From assembly GCF_003710915.1 (NCBI RefSeq), contig NZ_RHHR01000008.1:146019-210018 (forward strand): DNA of 64,000 bases, read 5' to 3'. The position numbers and the translations under genes were made by a program. The stretch's first letter is position 1. Every line of letters begins with the position of its first letter. Of the stretch, positions 51,060 through 59,860 are shown one piece after another. The notes beneath the pieces were generated by a model, which was given only the letters and a program-made list of their open reading frames with translations, was not told the origin of the DNA and searched no databases. This stretch comes from Brevibacillus invocatus (GTDB lineage Bacteria; Bacillota; Bacilli; Brevibacillales; Brevibacillaceae).

Positions 51060-52057
51060 TCGCTATGATCCCCCCTGAAATCGAGAATGATTTTTCCATA
51101 ATCGCCAGAAAAAGCGTTTTCAAATGCTTGTTCATAATCAGAAACCGGCAAGATCATTGAGACTACGGGATCAACCTGAAAATTATCATTTCGCAAATAT
51201 TCAATCGTCTGCAAAAAGTCATCCGGGAAGTTGTAGATGATCGAGCCGTAAAGTGTGATTTCATTGCGTACGACATGGGCAACAGGAAAATGTGCTTCCG
51301 AGGTGATTCCGATCATGACCATCGAACCGCCGGGAGTGACAAGCTGCATGCCTTGTTCGATCGAGGCACGAGTACCTGCTGCTTCAACCACGATGTCAAA
51401 CGTTTCACCAGCCACCTCGTCTGGCAGTGCAGTCCGGATATTTTCTACCATTCGCCCTACCTTTTCCAGCTTCAACGGGTTGATGTCAATGGCGGTAACC
51501 TTTGCTCCCAGGTAGCTTGCCATAAGCACAGCCAGCTTGCCTTCATTGCCGCAGCCTACAATCGCTACGGAAACATCTTTGTCGATCTTGACTTTGCGCA
51601 AGGCATGTACCACTACTGCGAAAGGCTCAATCAGGATGGCTCTTTCATCTGTCAAATCATCCGGTACAGGAAGTACGAATCGCGAGGAAATGACAAACTC
51701 TTCTGAAAATCCTCCATCTGTGTTGATCCCGAGAGATTTCTTGTTCTGACAGACGTTCGTGAGCCCTTTTTTGCACTTCACACAGCGTCCGCAAAAGGTG
51801 TTCGGCTGTACGACAACCCGTGTTCCAGATGGATACAGTGCGTCCTCTCCAGCCTCGACGATGGTACCGAGCAATTCATGACCCGGGCGCACCGGATATT
51901 TGGCGTAGTTGATTCCACCTTTGAACACATTGAGGTCTGTTCCGCATATCCCGCCGTAAATCAGTTTGATTTTCACTTCGTCTCCGGTCGGTCCGGGAAG
52001 TGCTTCACTTTCACGTAACTCCATCTCGAATGGATTGTTTAGATATAATTCCAGCAC
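51056..52057 (-). CDS. Zinc-dependent alcohol dehydrogenase (threonine/polyol dehydrogenase-like MDR)
   Basis: A 333-residue medium-chain dehydrogenase. The catalytic zinc ligands are C38 (GGICGTD) and H60-E61 (GHE); the structural zinc is held by C88, C91, C94 and C102 (CGRCVKCKKGLTNVC). The NAD site is VAIVGCGNEGKLAVLMASYLGAK (about 165-187). It oxidises a secondary alcohol, as in threonine, sorbitol or butanediol dehydrogenases. It overlaps the ThDP gene by 4 nt and lies 54 nt after the citrate-synthase-like gene. It could make the ketone or 2-oxo acid for the ThDP enzyme. Confidence 0.9.
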   Translation of the reverse strand: MLELYLNNPFEMELRESEALPGPTGDEVKIKLIYGGICGTDLNVFKGGINYAKYPVRPGHELLGTIVEAGEDALYPSGTRVVVQPNTFCGRCVKCKKGLTNVCQNKKSLGINTDGGFSEEFVISSRFVLPVPDDLTDERAILIEPFAVVVHALRKVKIDKDVSVAIVGCGNEGKLAVLMASYLGAKVTAIDINPLKLEKVGRMVENIRTALPDEVAGETFDIVVEAAGTRASIEQGMQLVTPGGSMVMIGITSEAHFPVAHVVRNEITLYGSIIYNFPDDFLQTIEYLRNDNFQVDPVVSMILPVSDYEQAFENAFSGDYGKIILDFRGDHSE

Positions 52058-52111
52058 TCGCTTATGTTCACCACCTTGTTGTTTCGTTTCTGCCTTTTCG
52101 AGTGCAAGGGG

Positions 52112-52954
52112 TTAGTCTTGCTTATCTAAATGTCTCAGCTCGGGTCCAGAATAGCGGACCAAGTCGTCCCGATTCGGACACGGACCTTTGATCAAGACTC
52201 GGTTTTGCAGCTCCTCAAAAGCATGAGCGACAATTCCCATCCCTCTTGAGAGTGCAAAGATACCTTTGGCCGACTCGGCAGGGATGGCCAGTTCACACTG
52301 GATCGCTGCAGCCACGCCATCGACGTTCATCGTCATCTTTCTCTTCTTGCGCTCTTCCAGCTGGCGTCTGAACTCTTCCGCCATTTTCAGGTAGGCTCCC
52401 GAGATTTCGCCCTCTTCCACAAGCGTTTGCGCAAGCGCATACAATCTTCTGATGCGAGGGTCGTCGTCATGCAGCTGATGCCCGATGCCAGCCAATTTTT
52501 CTCCGTTCTGTTCAAGGAGATCGAGCTGCTCCCCAATCACTTCGTTGAATGAACGCTTCGGATCGGCTTCCAAAATCCCATTTGTCTTATAAAACAAGGT
52601 CATGGCTTTCTCAGCGGCTCCGCCGTGCACATCACCCAATACGTTGATGCCTGTTGCGACGCAGGAATTAAAAGAGATTCCGCACGTTGCTGCCATTCTG
52701 GCTGCGGCGATAGAAGGGGCTCTCGGACCGTGATCCGCTCCCGCTACTAAAACGCTTTCAAGTAAGCGTGCCTTTTTCTCGCTGAGCACCTCTCCACATA
52801 GAAGCAAATAAAGCATCTGGCTGTAGGAGAGCGTACCAATCAATTCTTCAATCGGATAACCTCTGACGATGATTTCATTTTTCTTGATACTGCTGATCTC
52901 GGTATCCCACCATACAGCTCCGTTGGAATAAGCATCCAAAGCACTACGGCCCAT
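52112..52954 (-). CDS. Citrate synthase-family protein, short citryl-CoA lyase type
   Basis: A 280-residue protein with the citrate-synthase catalytic triad H110 (LGDVHGGA), H159 (GIGHQLH, followed by DDDPR) and D212 (MNVDG). At 280 residues it lacks the large extra helices of true citrate synthase (~370-430) and matches the size of citryl-CoA lyases and related 3-hydroxyacyl-CoA lyases. It is first in the minus-strand cluster; a TATACT -10 and a palindrome lie upstream. In this context it would cleave a CoA ester of a branched hydroxy-acid, releasing acetyl-CoA. Substrate is inferred. Confidence 0.85.
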   Translation of the reverse strand: MGRSALDAYSNGAVWWDTEISSIKKNEIIVRGYPIEELIGTLSYSQMLYLLLCGEVLSEKKARLLESVLVAGADHGPRAPSIAAARMAATCGISFNSCVATGINVLGDVHGGAAEKAMTLFYKTNGILEADPKRSFNEVIGEQLDLLEQNGEKLAGIGHQLHDDDPRIRRLYALAQTLVEEGEISGAYLKMAEEFRRQLEERKKRKMTMNVDGVAAAIQCELAIPAESAKGIFALSRGMGIVAHAFEELQNRVLIKGPCPNRDDLVRYSGPELRHLDKQD

Positions 52955-53000
52955 CTCTCATTCACTTCCTTTTCCATCCTTCTTTGCTTCTCTTGATCAC

Positions 53001-53006
53001 AGTATA
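53001..53006 (-). promoter_or_regulatory. Candidate -10 element for the 52954 operon
   Basis: TATACT (5 of 6) lies 46 nt before the citryl-CoA-lyase-like start; the matching -35 position reads TTTATT and is weak, as at many activator-dependent promoters. The palindrome at 53036 falls at about -35 to -60 from the predicted start site. Confidence 0.35.
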
Positions 53007-53035
53007 GCTGGTGTTTTTCCAGTAATAAAATGAAT

Positions 53036-53060
53036 AAAACTCATGGAATCCATGAGTTTT
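53036..53060. promoter_or_regulatory. 11-bp-arm palindrome between the LysR gene and the 52954 operon
   Basis: AAAACTCATGG and CCATGAGTTTT flank a 3-nt centre. It begins 19 nt after the stop of the LysR gene, so it may be that gene's terminator (TTTT follows on the minus strand). Its placement relative to the -10 also fits a LysR recognition site for the operon starting at 52954. Confidence 0.55.
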
Positions 53061-53078
53061 AGGAATATCTCTATTTGG

Positions 53079-53963
53079 CTATCTTTTGGCTCTATCTTCA
53101 ATAAATCGTTTGAACTGTTCGAGGGCAGGTGACATGTAGCGATCCGAACGCCATACCATTTGGATGGTTCGTTTGCAATTCGGATCGGTCACGGTGAGGA
53201 GCGAGATTTTGTCCATATCCAGACCGGGGATGAAAGGGATCAAGGCAACTCCAAAATCGGCTGCCACAAACCCTGCGATCGTCGCATCCCCTACCCCCTC
53301 AAACGTGACCTTCGGCTTGAAACCTGCCTGCTGACAAAGGGTGTCAATCACTTCGCGTATCCCGCTCTCATGCTTGTAGGAAACAAATGGCTCGTCCGCT
53401 ACTTCTCGCAACTGGACTTCGGTCCTATCAGCGAGTCGATGGTTCTTCGGTACGATGAGAAAGAGCTGCTCTTCCATCGCTGCTACTGCTTCGATGTATT
53501 TGTTTTTCATCTGCTCGTTGGGAGAGCAGAATCCGAGCTCGATTTCCCCTGCTTCCAGCAGGTTCATGATTTTTCGCGTAGAGTCTTGGGTCAGCGCAAA
53601 CTCGATACCCGGAAATTTTTCTCGAAAGTCACCAATTAGCTCAGGAACATAGCTGGAGCCGAGCGTATGGATAAACGCCAGAGAAATACTTCCGTTGTAG
53701 GGATCATCCAAATCCTTGATCTCCTGCTTGGCAAGTGTGATCTCCTGCATCGCCCGATTTACGTACGGCAAGAGAATCTCTCCGTACCGATTCAGCACAA
53801 CGCCGCGAACCTTGCGCTCAAACAAGGGAACCCCCATCTCTTCCTCCAGCTTGGCAATCGAGCGACTGAGTGCAGATTGAGTCAAAGCCAGTTCATCTGC
53901 TGCCCGGGTAAAATTCTGCACTCTGGCTAAGGTTTGGAAATATTCAAGCTGCTGCCACTCCAT
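53079..53963 (-). CDS. LysR family transcriptional regulator
   Basis: A 294-residue LTTR: winged helix ARVQNFTRAADELALTQSALSRSIAKLEEEMGVPLFERKVRGV (about 13-55) and effector domain from about 90 (ISLAFIHTLGSSYVPEL), of the GltC/CynR-like group. It lies 124 nt upstream of, and in the same direction as, the citryl-CoA-lyase cluster, so it is the obvious candidate regulator of the 46474-52954 enzymes and TTT copy 2. No operon partner upstream; the next gene is a LacI regulator 120 nt away. Confidence 0.9.
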   Translation of the reverse strand: MEWQQLEYFQTLARVQNFTRAADELALTQSALSRSIAKLEEEMGVPLFERKVRGVVLNRYGEILLPYVNRAMQEITLAKQEIKDLDDPYNGSISLAFIHTLGSSYVPELIGDFREKFPGIEFALTQDSTRKIMNLLEAGEIELGFCSPNEQMKNKYIEAVAAMEEQLFLIVPKNHRLADRTEVQLREVADEPFVSYKHESGIREVIDTLCQQAGFKPKVTFEGVGDATIAGFVAADFGVALIPFIPGLDMDKISLLTVTDPNCKRTIQMVWRSDRYMSPALEQFKRFIEDRAKR

Positions 53964-54083
53964 CTGAACGCCTCCCGTGCATTCTAATCATAGCTACTTG
54001 CTACTACTCGATATGAAAATAAGTTGCAGACGGATTATAGAAACATTTCCAGTCTACAACTTATATTTGGTTTCGCATACACA

Positions 54084-55136
54084 TCACTCGTTCGTTTCTG
54101 ATTTTATCCAAGAGCTGGAAGTGCGAACGATTAATTCAGGCTTGATAATAATACGTTGTGGCTCGATATCCAAACCCATGATTCTTTGGTGCAGCAAATC
54201 TGCCGCATAGGTGCCGATCAGTTGCGGGCATGAAGATACCGTGGTCAAACTGGGAATCGAAGTAGCTGCTTCTTTGAGATTATCAAACCCTACCACAGCG
54301 ATGTCTTGACCTGGCGTTAGTCCTGCTTCTTGCAAACCGACCATAGCCCCAAATGCGATGACGTCATTGTAGCAAAAAATGGCTGTAGGCGGGTCGGGAT
54401 GCTTTAATAGTTGCCTTACCGCGTTTAGTCCGCCATCTCTTGTCATTGGGCTACCTACCATCAAGGTTTCGTCAACAGACAAGCCCGCTTCTTGGAAGGC
54501 TTGACCATATCCTTCTTTTCTTGCTTTCCAAGAAGAAGCTTCCGTAGGCCCGCCAAGCAAAGCGATTCTGCGATGTCCAGCAGAAATCAGGTGCTCGACA
54601 GCGACTTTTGAGCCCGGTGCAAAGTCAACACCCACGTAATCACAGTCCGCACCTGATATTTCTTTTCCGATGAGAATGACTGGGATTCCCCATTTCTCTA
54701 GTCGATTGATCGTATCCAGAGAGCTCTTCGTAGCTGGACAGAGAATCACACCACTCACTCGATACTCCAGCATCGTGGATAGCAGACTGTCTTGCTTGGC
54801 CCCGGATTCGGAGGTTGTTCCCAATAACACAGTATATCCGTGCTTGTCCAGTTCTTGATGTACACCCTCCAGCAATTCTGAAAAGTAAGGATTTGCGATC
54901 TCTGTGATAATCATCCCGACCGTAGACGAGCTTTGAGAGCGCAAATTGGCTGCTACCCGATCATATACGTATCCCAAGTCACTCATCGCGGCCAAAACTC
55001 TTTTTTGGGTAGCTTCTGAGATATTCTGAACCTTATTTCTGACGATTAAGGAGGCCGTTGTCTTCGAAACCCCTGCATGATCCGCTACCTGCTGCAGAGT
55101 GACGCGCGCCCGTTTTTTCTTATTCACGACTTCCAA
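54084..55136 (-). CDS. LacI family transcriptional regulator (paralogue 1)
   Basis: A 350-residue repressor. The LacI helix-turn-helix is at about residues 12-60 (TLQQVADHAGVSKTTASLIVRNK), with the hinge helix AANLRSQSSS; the periplasmic-binding-like effector domain fills the rest. The DNA-binding region and hinge are nearly identical to the 60715 regulator, so both may read the same operator. It lies 100 nt after the VOC gene, at the end of the operon that begins at 59806, and probably feeds back on the 59861 palindrome. Effector unknown, likely an organic acid or its CoA ester. Confidence 0.91.
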   Translation of the reverse strand: MEVVNKKKRARVTLQQVADHAGVSKTTASLIVRNKVQNISEATQKRVLAAMSDLGYVYDRVAANLRSQSSSTVGMIITEIANPYFSELLEGVHQELDKHGYTVLLGTTSESGAKQDSLLSTMLEYRVSGVILCPATKSSLDTINRLEKWGIPVILIGKEISGADCDYVGVDFAPGSKVAVEHLISAGHRRIALLGGPTEASSWKARKEGYGQAFQEAGLSVDETLMVGSPMTRDGGLNAVRQLLKHPDPPTAIFCYNDVIAFGAMVGLQEAGLTPGQDIAVVGFDNLKEAATSIPSLTTVSSCPQLIGTYAADLLHQRIMGLDIEPQRIIIKPELIVRTSSSWIKSETNE

Positions 55137-55235
55137 TCACCTACTCAAGACTTTCTTCCTTCTCTTTTGACACAAATTAATCCTAAACCAAAAATAAAGG
55201 CAAGTAAAGAAAACGAAATCGTAAGAAGATGGGAC

Positions 55236-55628
55236 TTACTTCGTAACATAACTAACCTCGACAGAAAGCAGTTGATTGACACTGTTAGCTTTTTCCTGAA
55301 TCAATTCTAGAACCAATCCATCTGGCAGTTGAACCCAGTTACGTCCCTTTGGCAATCCCGAGCATCCCCAGGTGTACACCGCTTCTAGCGCCTGCTCCAA
55401 ATCCTCAGTTATGATAGCAATATGACCCATACGCCCTTCACCTGCTACAAAACCCGGATCCGAGATGAGTTGCAAGCCACCCATAAGCCAAACCTGCTTG
55501 GGGTCTTTTTTTTCCCCATCATAACCTACGACTGGCATTCCCAATGCCTCCTGAAAAAAGCCAATATGCCAATGAATATCCTTGACGAAATAGGCTACGT
55601 GCTCCACATACGACTTTTTTGAGTACAC
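55236..55628 (-). CDS. VOC family (glyoxalase-like) protein
   Basis: A 130-residue protein with two beta-alpha-beta-beta-beta modules. Likely metal ligands are H10 (VEHVAYFV), a histidine near 69 (GHIAIITED) and a glutamate in LVLELIQ. Size is normal. Members include methylmalonyl-CoA epimerase, glyoxalase I and extradiol dioxygenases. In an operon with a CoA transferase and a MaoC hydratase, an epimerase-type function is conceivable. It lies 40 nt after the reductase and 100 nt before the LacI gene. Confidence 0.83.
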   Translation of the reverse strand: MYSKKSYVEHVAYFVKDIHWHIGFFQEALGMPVVGYDGEKKDPKQVWLMGGLQLISDPGFVAGEGRMGHIAIITEDLEQALEAVYTWGCSGLPKGRNWVQLPDGLVLELIQEKANSVNQLLSVEVSYVTK

Positions 55629-55667
55629 GAAAGTTTGCCCCTCTCAATATTAATGATGTCGTTCCAA

Positions 55668-56600
55668 TCATTTGAGATACTGTAGCCCATATTCGATTCC
55701 TTTTACACTCGCCACCAATGTTTTGTTGACAGGAGTGGGAACCCCCCATTTCTCTCCCAAGCGGACGACGGAGCCATTTATGAAATCGATTTCGGTTGGC
55801 ATTCTTTGCTCGATACTTTGAAGCATCGAAGGTTTAAAATCATCAGGCAAGCCTTCCGAAGCTTTGAACCAGGCTTCCTTTGGCTCCCGAATGGACAGTT
55901 GAACACCCATTGCCTTTGCAACAGCCATTCCTTCTGCTACCGCCTCAAGCGCAGTTTCCATCAGCTGTGGCATTTTATACAACCCGCCATACGGCAGTCT
56001 CGTGATTGTACACAAGGCACCTGTGGCAATATTGATCAGCAGCTTATCCCAAATGATGCCCATGATATTGGAGCTGACCGCGGTCGCCAAGCCTGCATGA
56101 TTAAATACTTCAGCTACTCGGTTTACCCGCTCAGAGATCCTGCCGTCCATCTCTCCGATATAGGTTTCTTTCCCTACCGTTCCCGCATTGACATGGCCCG
56201 GATTCAGCATGACGCCACCTACATAAGTCCTGCCTACCAACACGCGTTCCTTGCCCACGACCTCGGCGATGATCTCTTCATTGCCCAAGCCATTCTGTAA
56301 AGACATCACCATCGTGTCCTCCCCCACAATCGAGTGGGCATTCTCTATAGCCTCTCTGGTGTGATAAGATTTCACGAGTACAATCATTAAGTCTACAGGT
56401 TCCATCCCTTCACAACTCGTAGCCGCGTGCACTTTCACTGTTCTTTCACGGCCATGTTCCCGAAGAGTCAGACCTTTTGTATTCATCACCTGTACATGTT
56501 CAAGCGAACGCCGAACCAATGTAACCTGTGAACCCGCTTCTGCCAATTGGCCGCCAATCGTACTGCCTAAAGCTCCTGAACCCAGAATACATATTTTCAT
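55668..56600 (-). CDS. Ketopantoate reductase-like 2-dehydropantoate 2-reductase (PanE/ApbA family)
   Basis: A 310-residue NADPH-dependent reductase. The N-terminal Rossmann motif is MKICILGSGALGSTIGGQLA, and the C-terminal helical domain has the catalytic lysine in GIIWDKLLINIATGALC and MLQSIEQRMPTEIDFINGSVV. The ATG at 56600 follows GAGGGGG by 6 nt. PanE reduces ketopantoate in CoA synthesis, but paralogues in catabolic operons reduce other 2-oxo acids. Its place between TctC and VOC genes argues for the latter; the true panE is presumably elsewhere. Confidence 0.88.
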   Translation of the reverse strand: MKICILGSGALGSTIGGQLAEAGSQVTLVRRSLEHVQVMNTKGLTLREHGRERTVKVHAATSCEGMEPVDLMIVLVKSYHTREAIENAHSIVGEDTMVMSLQNGLGNEEIIAEVVGKERVLVGRTYVGGVMLNPGHVNAGTVGKETYIGEMDGRISERVNRVAEVFNHAGLATAVSSNIMGIIWDKLLINIATGALCTITRLPYGGLYKMPQLMETALEAVAEGMAVAKAMGVQLSIREPKEAWFKASEGLPDDFKPSMLQSIEQRMPTEIDFINGSVVRLGEKWGVPTPVNKTLVASVKGIEYGLQYLK

Positions 56601-56639
56601 CAGTAGCCCCCTCACCCACATCCCTTTCTATGGGATGAC

Positions 56640-56656
56640 TCTTTATCCAAGATAAA
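56640..56656. repeat. Small perfect hairpin between tctC3 and the reductase
   Basis: CTTTATC and GATAAAG flank a 3-nt loop in the 68-nt gap. It has no poly-T tail; it may influence mRNA stability or ribosome loading at the reductase start. Confidence 0.35.
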
Positions 56657-56668
56657 GCCCTGCTTGAC

Positions 56669-57751
56669 TCATTTCCAGAAGAAAAAAGCTGCGCAGGACT
56701 TTTTTCTAAAGATCAAATATTCCTTTTTCTGAATCCCCAACTGATCCGGACTCACTTTGGCCACTCCTGCATCCTGCAACAACCAGGCCGTCGTCGACTG
56801 CCAGTCCTTCCAAAATTTAACCGCCTCAACGCCTGACAATCCGATCGAAACTGCTCCTCTTTGCTTCAAGAAATTCTGGAACTCGGCATCTTGTTGTGCC
56901 TTGGAGAAAGCATCAGTCAATACCTGTTTGATCGGATCTGGTGTATCCTTTTTGACCCAAACGCCATAAAAAGGACCCCACGGTAAGTATTGTTTTATTT
57001 CGGGAACCGATTCCACAATCGCGGGAATCTCTTTTACTTGCTCTACTCGCTCTTCACTGAGCACTGCAAGAATACGTACCTTGCCTGCCCTCATATTCTC
57101 GATTGCTGCAGTTAGACCTGTAACCGTCACATCTACGTGTCCTCCCAATACAGCTGTCAAAGCTGGCCCTCCGCCATCAAAGGGAACCATGTTGAACTGA
57201 ACATTCGTCACTGAAGTAAGCATCGTGCTGACGATAAAGTCCATTGTTGCCTGCCCGGTCGAGCCCATTTTGACTTTCCCTGGTCGATCTAATGCGTCTT
57301 TGATAAGATCATCAATAGATTGGTACTCAGATGCGGAGGATACGATAATGGCCGGGATAGCACCTGCTACGATATTGATCGGATATACATCGTCAAAACC
57401 AACCTCTGATATACCTAGAACTCCATAACTGGCAGCGTTTTCAGCCGTGAACAAAAGATGGTAGCCATCTGCATTTTTATCGACGACGTATTGCAAGCCA
57501 ATCGCACCGTTTGCTCCTGTTTTGTTACTTAACACGATGGATTGACCCAGATGTTTTTCTGCCAATGGAGCGATGGCTCGCGAGATCGAATCGGTATCTC
57601 CGCCTGCTCCCCAAGGGATGACACCTGTTATGGTCTTTTTCGGATAGTCAGCGCTCTCCCCTGTTGTATTGCCACCTTGAGAACTGCATCCGACTGCCAG
57701 AATCAACGACAATGCAATGAGAAAAGTGGTTGTTTTGCGAAAATGGCGCAT
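56669..57751 (-). CDS. Orphan TctC-type substrate-binding lipoprotein (copy 3) with a C-terminal extension
   Basis: A 360-residue receptor with lipobox AVGC, cysteine 22, and pocket motifs ITGVIPWGAGGDTDSISRAIA and GSTGQATMDFIVSTML. The usual second motif GTGPGG reads GSTGQAT. No TctA or TctB gene accompanies it, so it may feed one of the two complete transporters in this window. The family's end (KVSPDQLGIQKK) is followed by 17 extra residues, EYLIFRKKSCAAFFFWK, encoded by what looks like a terminator stem; the original stop was probably lost. It lies 4 nt after the MaoC gene. Confidence 0.9.
   Translation of the reverse strand: MRHFRKTTTFLIALSLILAVGCSSQGGNTTGESADYPKKTITGVIPWGAGGDTDSISRAIAPLAEKHLGQSIVLSNKTGANGAIGLQYVVDKNADGYHLLFTAENAASYGVLGISEVGFDDVYPINIVAGAIPAIIVSSASEYQSIDDLIKDALDRPGKVKMGSTGQATMDFIVSTMLTSVTNVQFNMVPFDGGGPALTAVLGGHVDVTVTGLTAAIENMRAGKVRILAVLSEERVEQVKEIPAIVESVPEIKQYLPWGPFYGVWVKKDTPDPIKQVLTDAFSKAQQDAEFQNFLKQRGAVSIGLSGVEAVKFWKDWQSTTAWLLQDAGVAKVSPDQLGIQKKEYLIFRKKSCAAFFFWK
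56682..56706 (-). terminator. Terminator-like stem inside the extended end of tctC3
   Basis: On the minus strand AAAAAAG and CTTTTTT flank a CTGCGCAG core. It lies inside the last codons of tctC3. If still functional it would reduce read-through into the downstream reductase gene. Confidence 0.4.
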
Positions 57752-57755
57752 AGGA

Positions 57756-58190
57756 TCAACCCTCCACAGGGAAAAACTTCAAAATATGCTGTGCAGCGGT
57801 ACAGATTTCATCTTTCTGGTTGAACACTTCCACTTTTGCAACCGTTCGCAGATTCTCCTCGTCCACTTCGGTAATCGTATACTTGGCAGTCAGGGTGTCC
57901 CCAAAGAAAACAGGTCTGATAAAACGGAGTCTGTCATAACCGTAGGAGACACTGGGAAGACTGGCTCTTGCCTGCAGCTGGATCAGCGTGGATGCAGTAG
58001 AACCGATCGCGAGGGAAATGATGCCATGCGCTATCCGTGTTTTGTATTTGGTCGTCTTCATGAATTCTTCATCGGTGTGCATCTGGCTGTAATCCCCTGT
58101 GATCTCCGCGAATTGATACACTTCTTTTTCTGTGATGGTCTTGGAAAAAGAGCAAGTGTCCCCTACTTGAAATGGCAATTGATGACTCAT
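57756..58190 (-). CDS. MaoC family (R)-hydratase/dehydratase
   Basis: A 144-residue hot-dog-fold protein. The hydratase-2 motif is ITGDYSQMHTDEEF with catalytic D33 and H38, followed by RIAHGIISLAIGS. Members hydrate enoyl-CoA or dehydrate 3-hydroxyacyl-CoA. It lies 20 nt after the CoA transferase and 4 nt before tctC3, so it should act on the CoA ester made by the transferase. Standard length. Confidence 0.9.
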   Translation of the reverse strand: MSHQLPFQVGDTCSFSKTITEKEVYQFAEITGDYSQMHTDEEFMKTTKYKTRIAHGIISLAIGSTASTLIQLQARASLPSVSYGYDRLRFIRPVFFGDTLTAKYTITEVDEENLRTVAKVEVFNQKDEICTAAQHILKFFPVEG

Positions 58191-58210
58191 CTTATTTCCC
58201 CCTCAAAATG

Positions 58211-59806
58211 TTATAGTCCGTTTTTTGACCTGCGCCACTCGTCGCGAATATTCATCGGCTGGTTTTGGAACAAGCGATCATCCATCGTTTTGAGATCTGC
58301 TGAAATCAGCGGTCTGAATCCCATTTGGCTAATAATGTCGCGTTCAAGGTCAATCCCCGGCGCGATCTCGATCAGTTCCAAACCATCAGAAGTGAGACGG
58401 AATACCGCTCGTTCTGTGATGTAGAGCACATCCTGTCCCCGCGTCAACGCATCCGGACCGTTAAACGTGATCTCAGAGACCTCTGGTACCAGCTTCTGAA
58501 AGCGCCCCTCCTGATTGATCTGCAAAACGCCGTTCTCTACCGCGGTCTTCAATCCACCAGCTGTCAATGTCCCACTGAAGATCACTTTCTTGGTGTTTTG
58601 GCTGATGTTGATAAAGCCGCCAGTCCCCATGATTTTGCCGTTGAACTTATGGACATTCACATTGCCTGCCTGATCCACTTCGGCAAAGCTCAGGAAACAG
58701 ACATCCAATCCTCCACCATCGTAGAAATCGAACTGAGCTGGCATATCGAGCATTGCCTGCATATTGACACTAGCGCCGAAAAAGATTCCTTGAGCAGACA
58801 CCCCGCCGATCGGCCCCGTTTCCACCGTCAATGTAAAATCCTCGCTAATCCCCTCCTCTCGCGCGACGATTCCGATGCCGTCCGAGATTCCTACGCCTAC
58901 ATTTCCCACATGACCGGCAGCGACCTCAAAAAGAGCGCGACGGGCAATCACTTTTCTCTCATTCAATGGCAACGGAATGACATTACCTGTCTCCATCATG
59001 TAATCGCCCGACATGAAGCGATTGACCGAACCGGAATACAGCTGTGGCTGTTCATGATGGACCACGACTGCATCAACGAGATAGCCGGGTATTTTTACCG
59101 ATTTTGGATGTAGAGATCTTGCCTTTACCAGCCTTTGTACCTGTGCAATCACAATCCCACCGTTGTTGTGAGCGGCTTGAGCCATTGCCAGAGCATCCAA
59201 GTAAGCGATTTCATCTTCCATGCTGATATAGCCTTCCGTATCAGATGTTGTACCGCGGATAATCGCAACATCGGGTCGCACTGCCGGATAGAACAGGCAG
59301 TCCTGACCGTTCACTTGCATGACAGAAATGAGCTCTTCCGTGGTCCGTTCATTCAGCTTGCCTCCCTTTTGACGGGGATCAACAAACGTGCCAAGACCCA
59401 CATGGCTAAGGATTCCCGGATGTCCAGCTGCAGCAGAGCGAAGCAATTGACTCATGACTCCCTGTGGAAAATTATAAGCTTCGACTTCATTGTTTTCTGC
59501 CATCTCTGCCAGACGAGGGGATTGCCCCCAATGCCCCCCGATGATTCTCTTTACGAGTCCTGGCAGTGCTAGAGGGGACAAACCTCGATCAGCACGATCA
59601 CCAAGGCCAGTCGAATGCCAGAACGTTAAATCTCGAGGTTCTTGCGACTTCTTAAATCTGCGAGCCAGTGCTTCGATTACGGTTGTAGGCTCTAGCAAAC
59701 CGCCACCAGCGCCACAAAACGCCACTGTAACTCCTGAAGGAATCCATGAAACGGCTTCATCCGCACTGACAATCGCGGCCAAGCAAGTGCTTCGTTGTGG
59801 TTTCAT
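58211..59806 (-). CDS. Acyl-CoA:acetate / 3-ketoacid CoA transferase (YdiF type, fused alpha-beta)
   Basis: A 531-residue family I CoA transferase with both subunits in one chain. The alpha part begins with SADEAVSWIPSGVTVAFCGAGGGLLEP (oxyanion loop). The beta part carries the catalytic glutamate in TVETGPIGGVSAQGIFFGAS (about residue 330). It activates a carboxylate with CoA taken from an acyl-CoA such as acetyl-CoA. It is first of the operon with MaoC, TctC3, PanE-like, VOC and LacI genes, behind a consensus promoter and palindromic operator. It presumably activates the acid bound by TctC3. Confidence 0.92.
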   Translation of the reverse strand: MKPQRSTCLAAIVSADEAVSWIPSGVTVAFCGAGGGLLEPTTVIEALARRFKKSQEPRDLTFWHSTGLGDRADRGLSPLALPGLVKRIIGGHWGQSPRLAEMAENNEVEAYNFPQGVMSQLLRSAAAGHPGILSHVGLGTFVDPRQKGGKLNERTTEELISVMQVNGQDCLFYPAVRPDVAIIRGTTSDTEGYISMEDEIAYLDALAMAQAAHNNGGIVIAQVQRLVKARSLHPKSVKIPGYLVDAVVVHHEQPQLYSGSVNRFMSGDYMMETGNVIPLPLNERKVIARRALFEVAAGHVGNVGVGISDGIGIVAREEGISEDFTLTVETGPIGGVSAQGIFFGASVNMQAMLDMPAQFDFYDGGGLDVCFLSFAEVDQAGNVNVHKFNGKIMGTGGFINISQNTKKVIFSGTLTAGGLKTAVENGVLQINQEGRFQKLVPEVSEITFNGPDALTRGQDVLYITERAVFRLTSDGLELIEIAPGIDLERDIISQMGFRPLISADLKTMDDRLFQNQPMNIRDEWRRSKNGL

Positions 59807-59860
59807 GACTTTTGCACTCCTTATCGTTGCTTTTGAAAAAACGTGTAAATATCAAGATTT

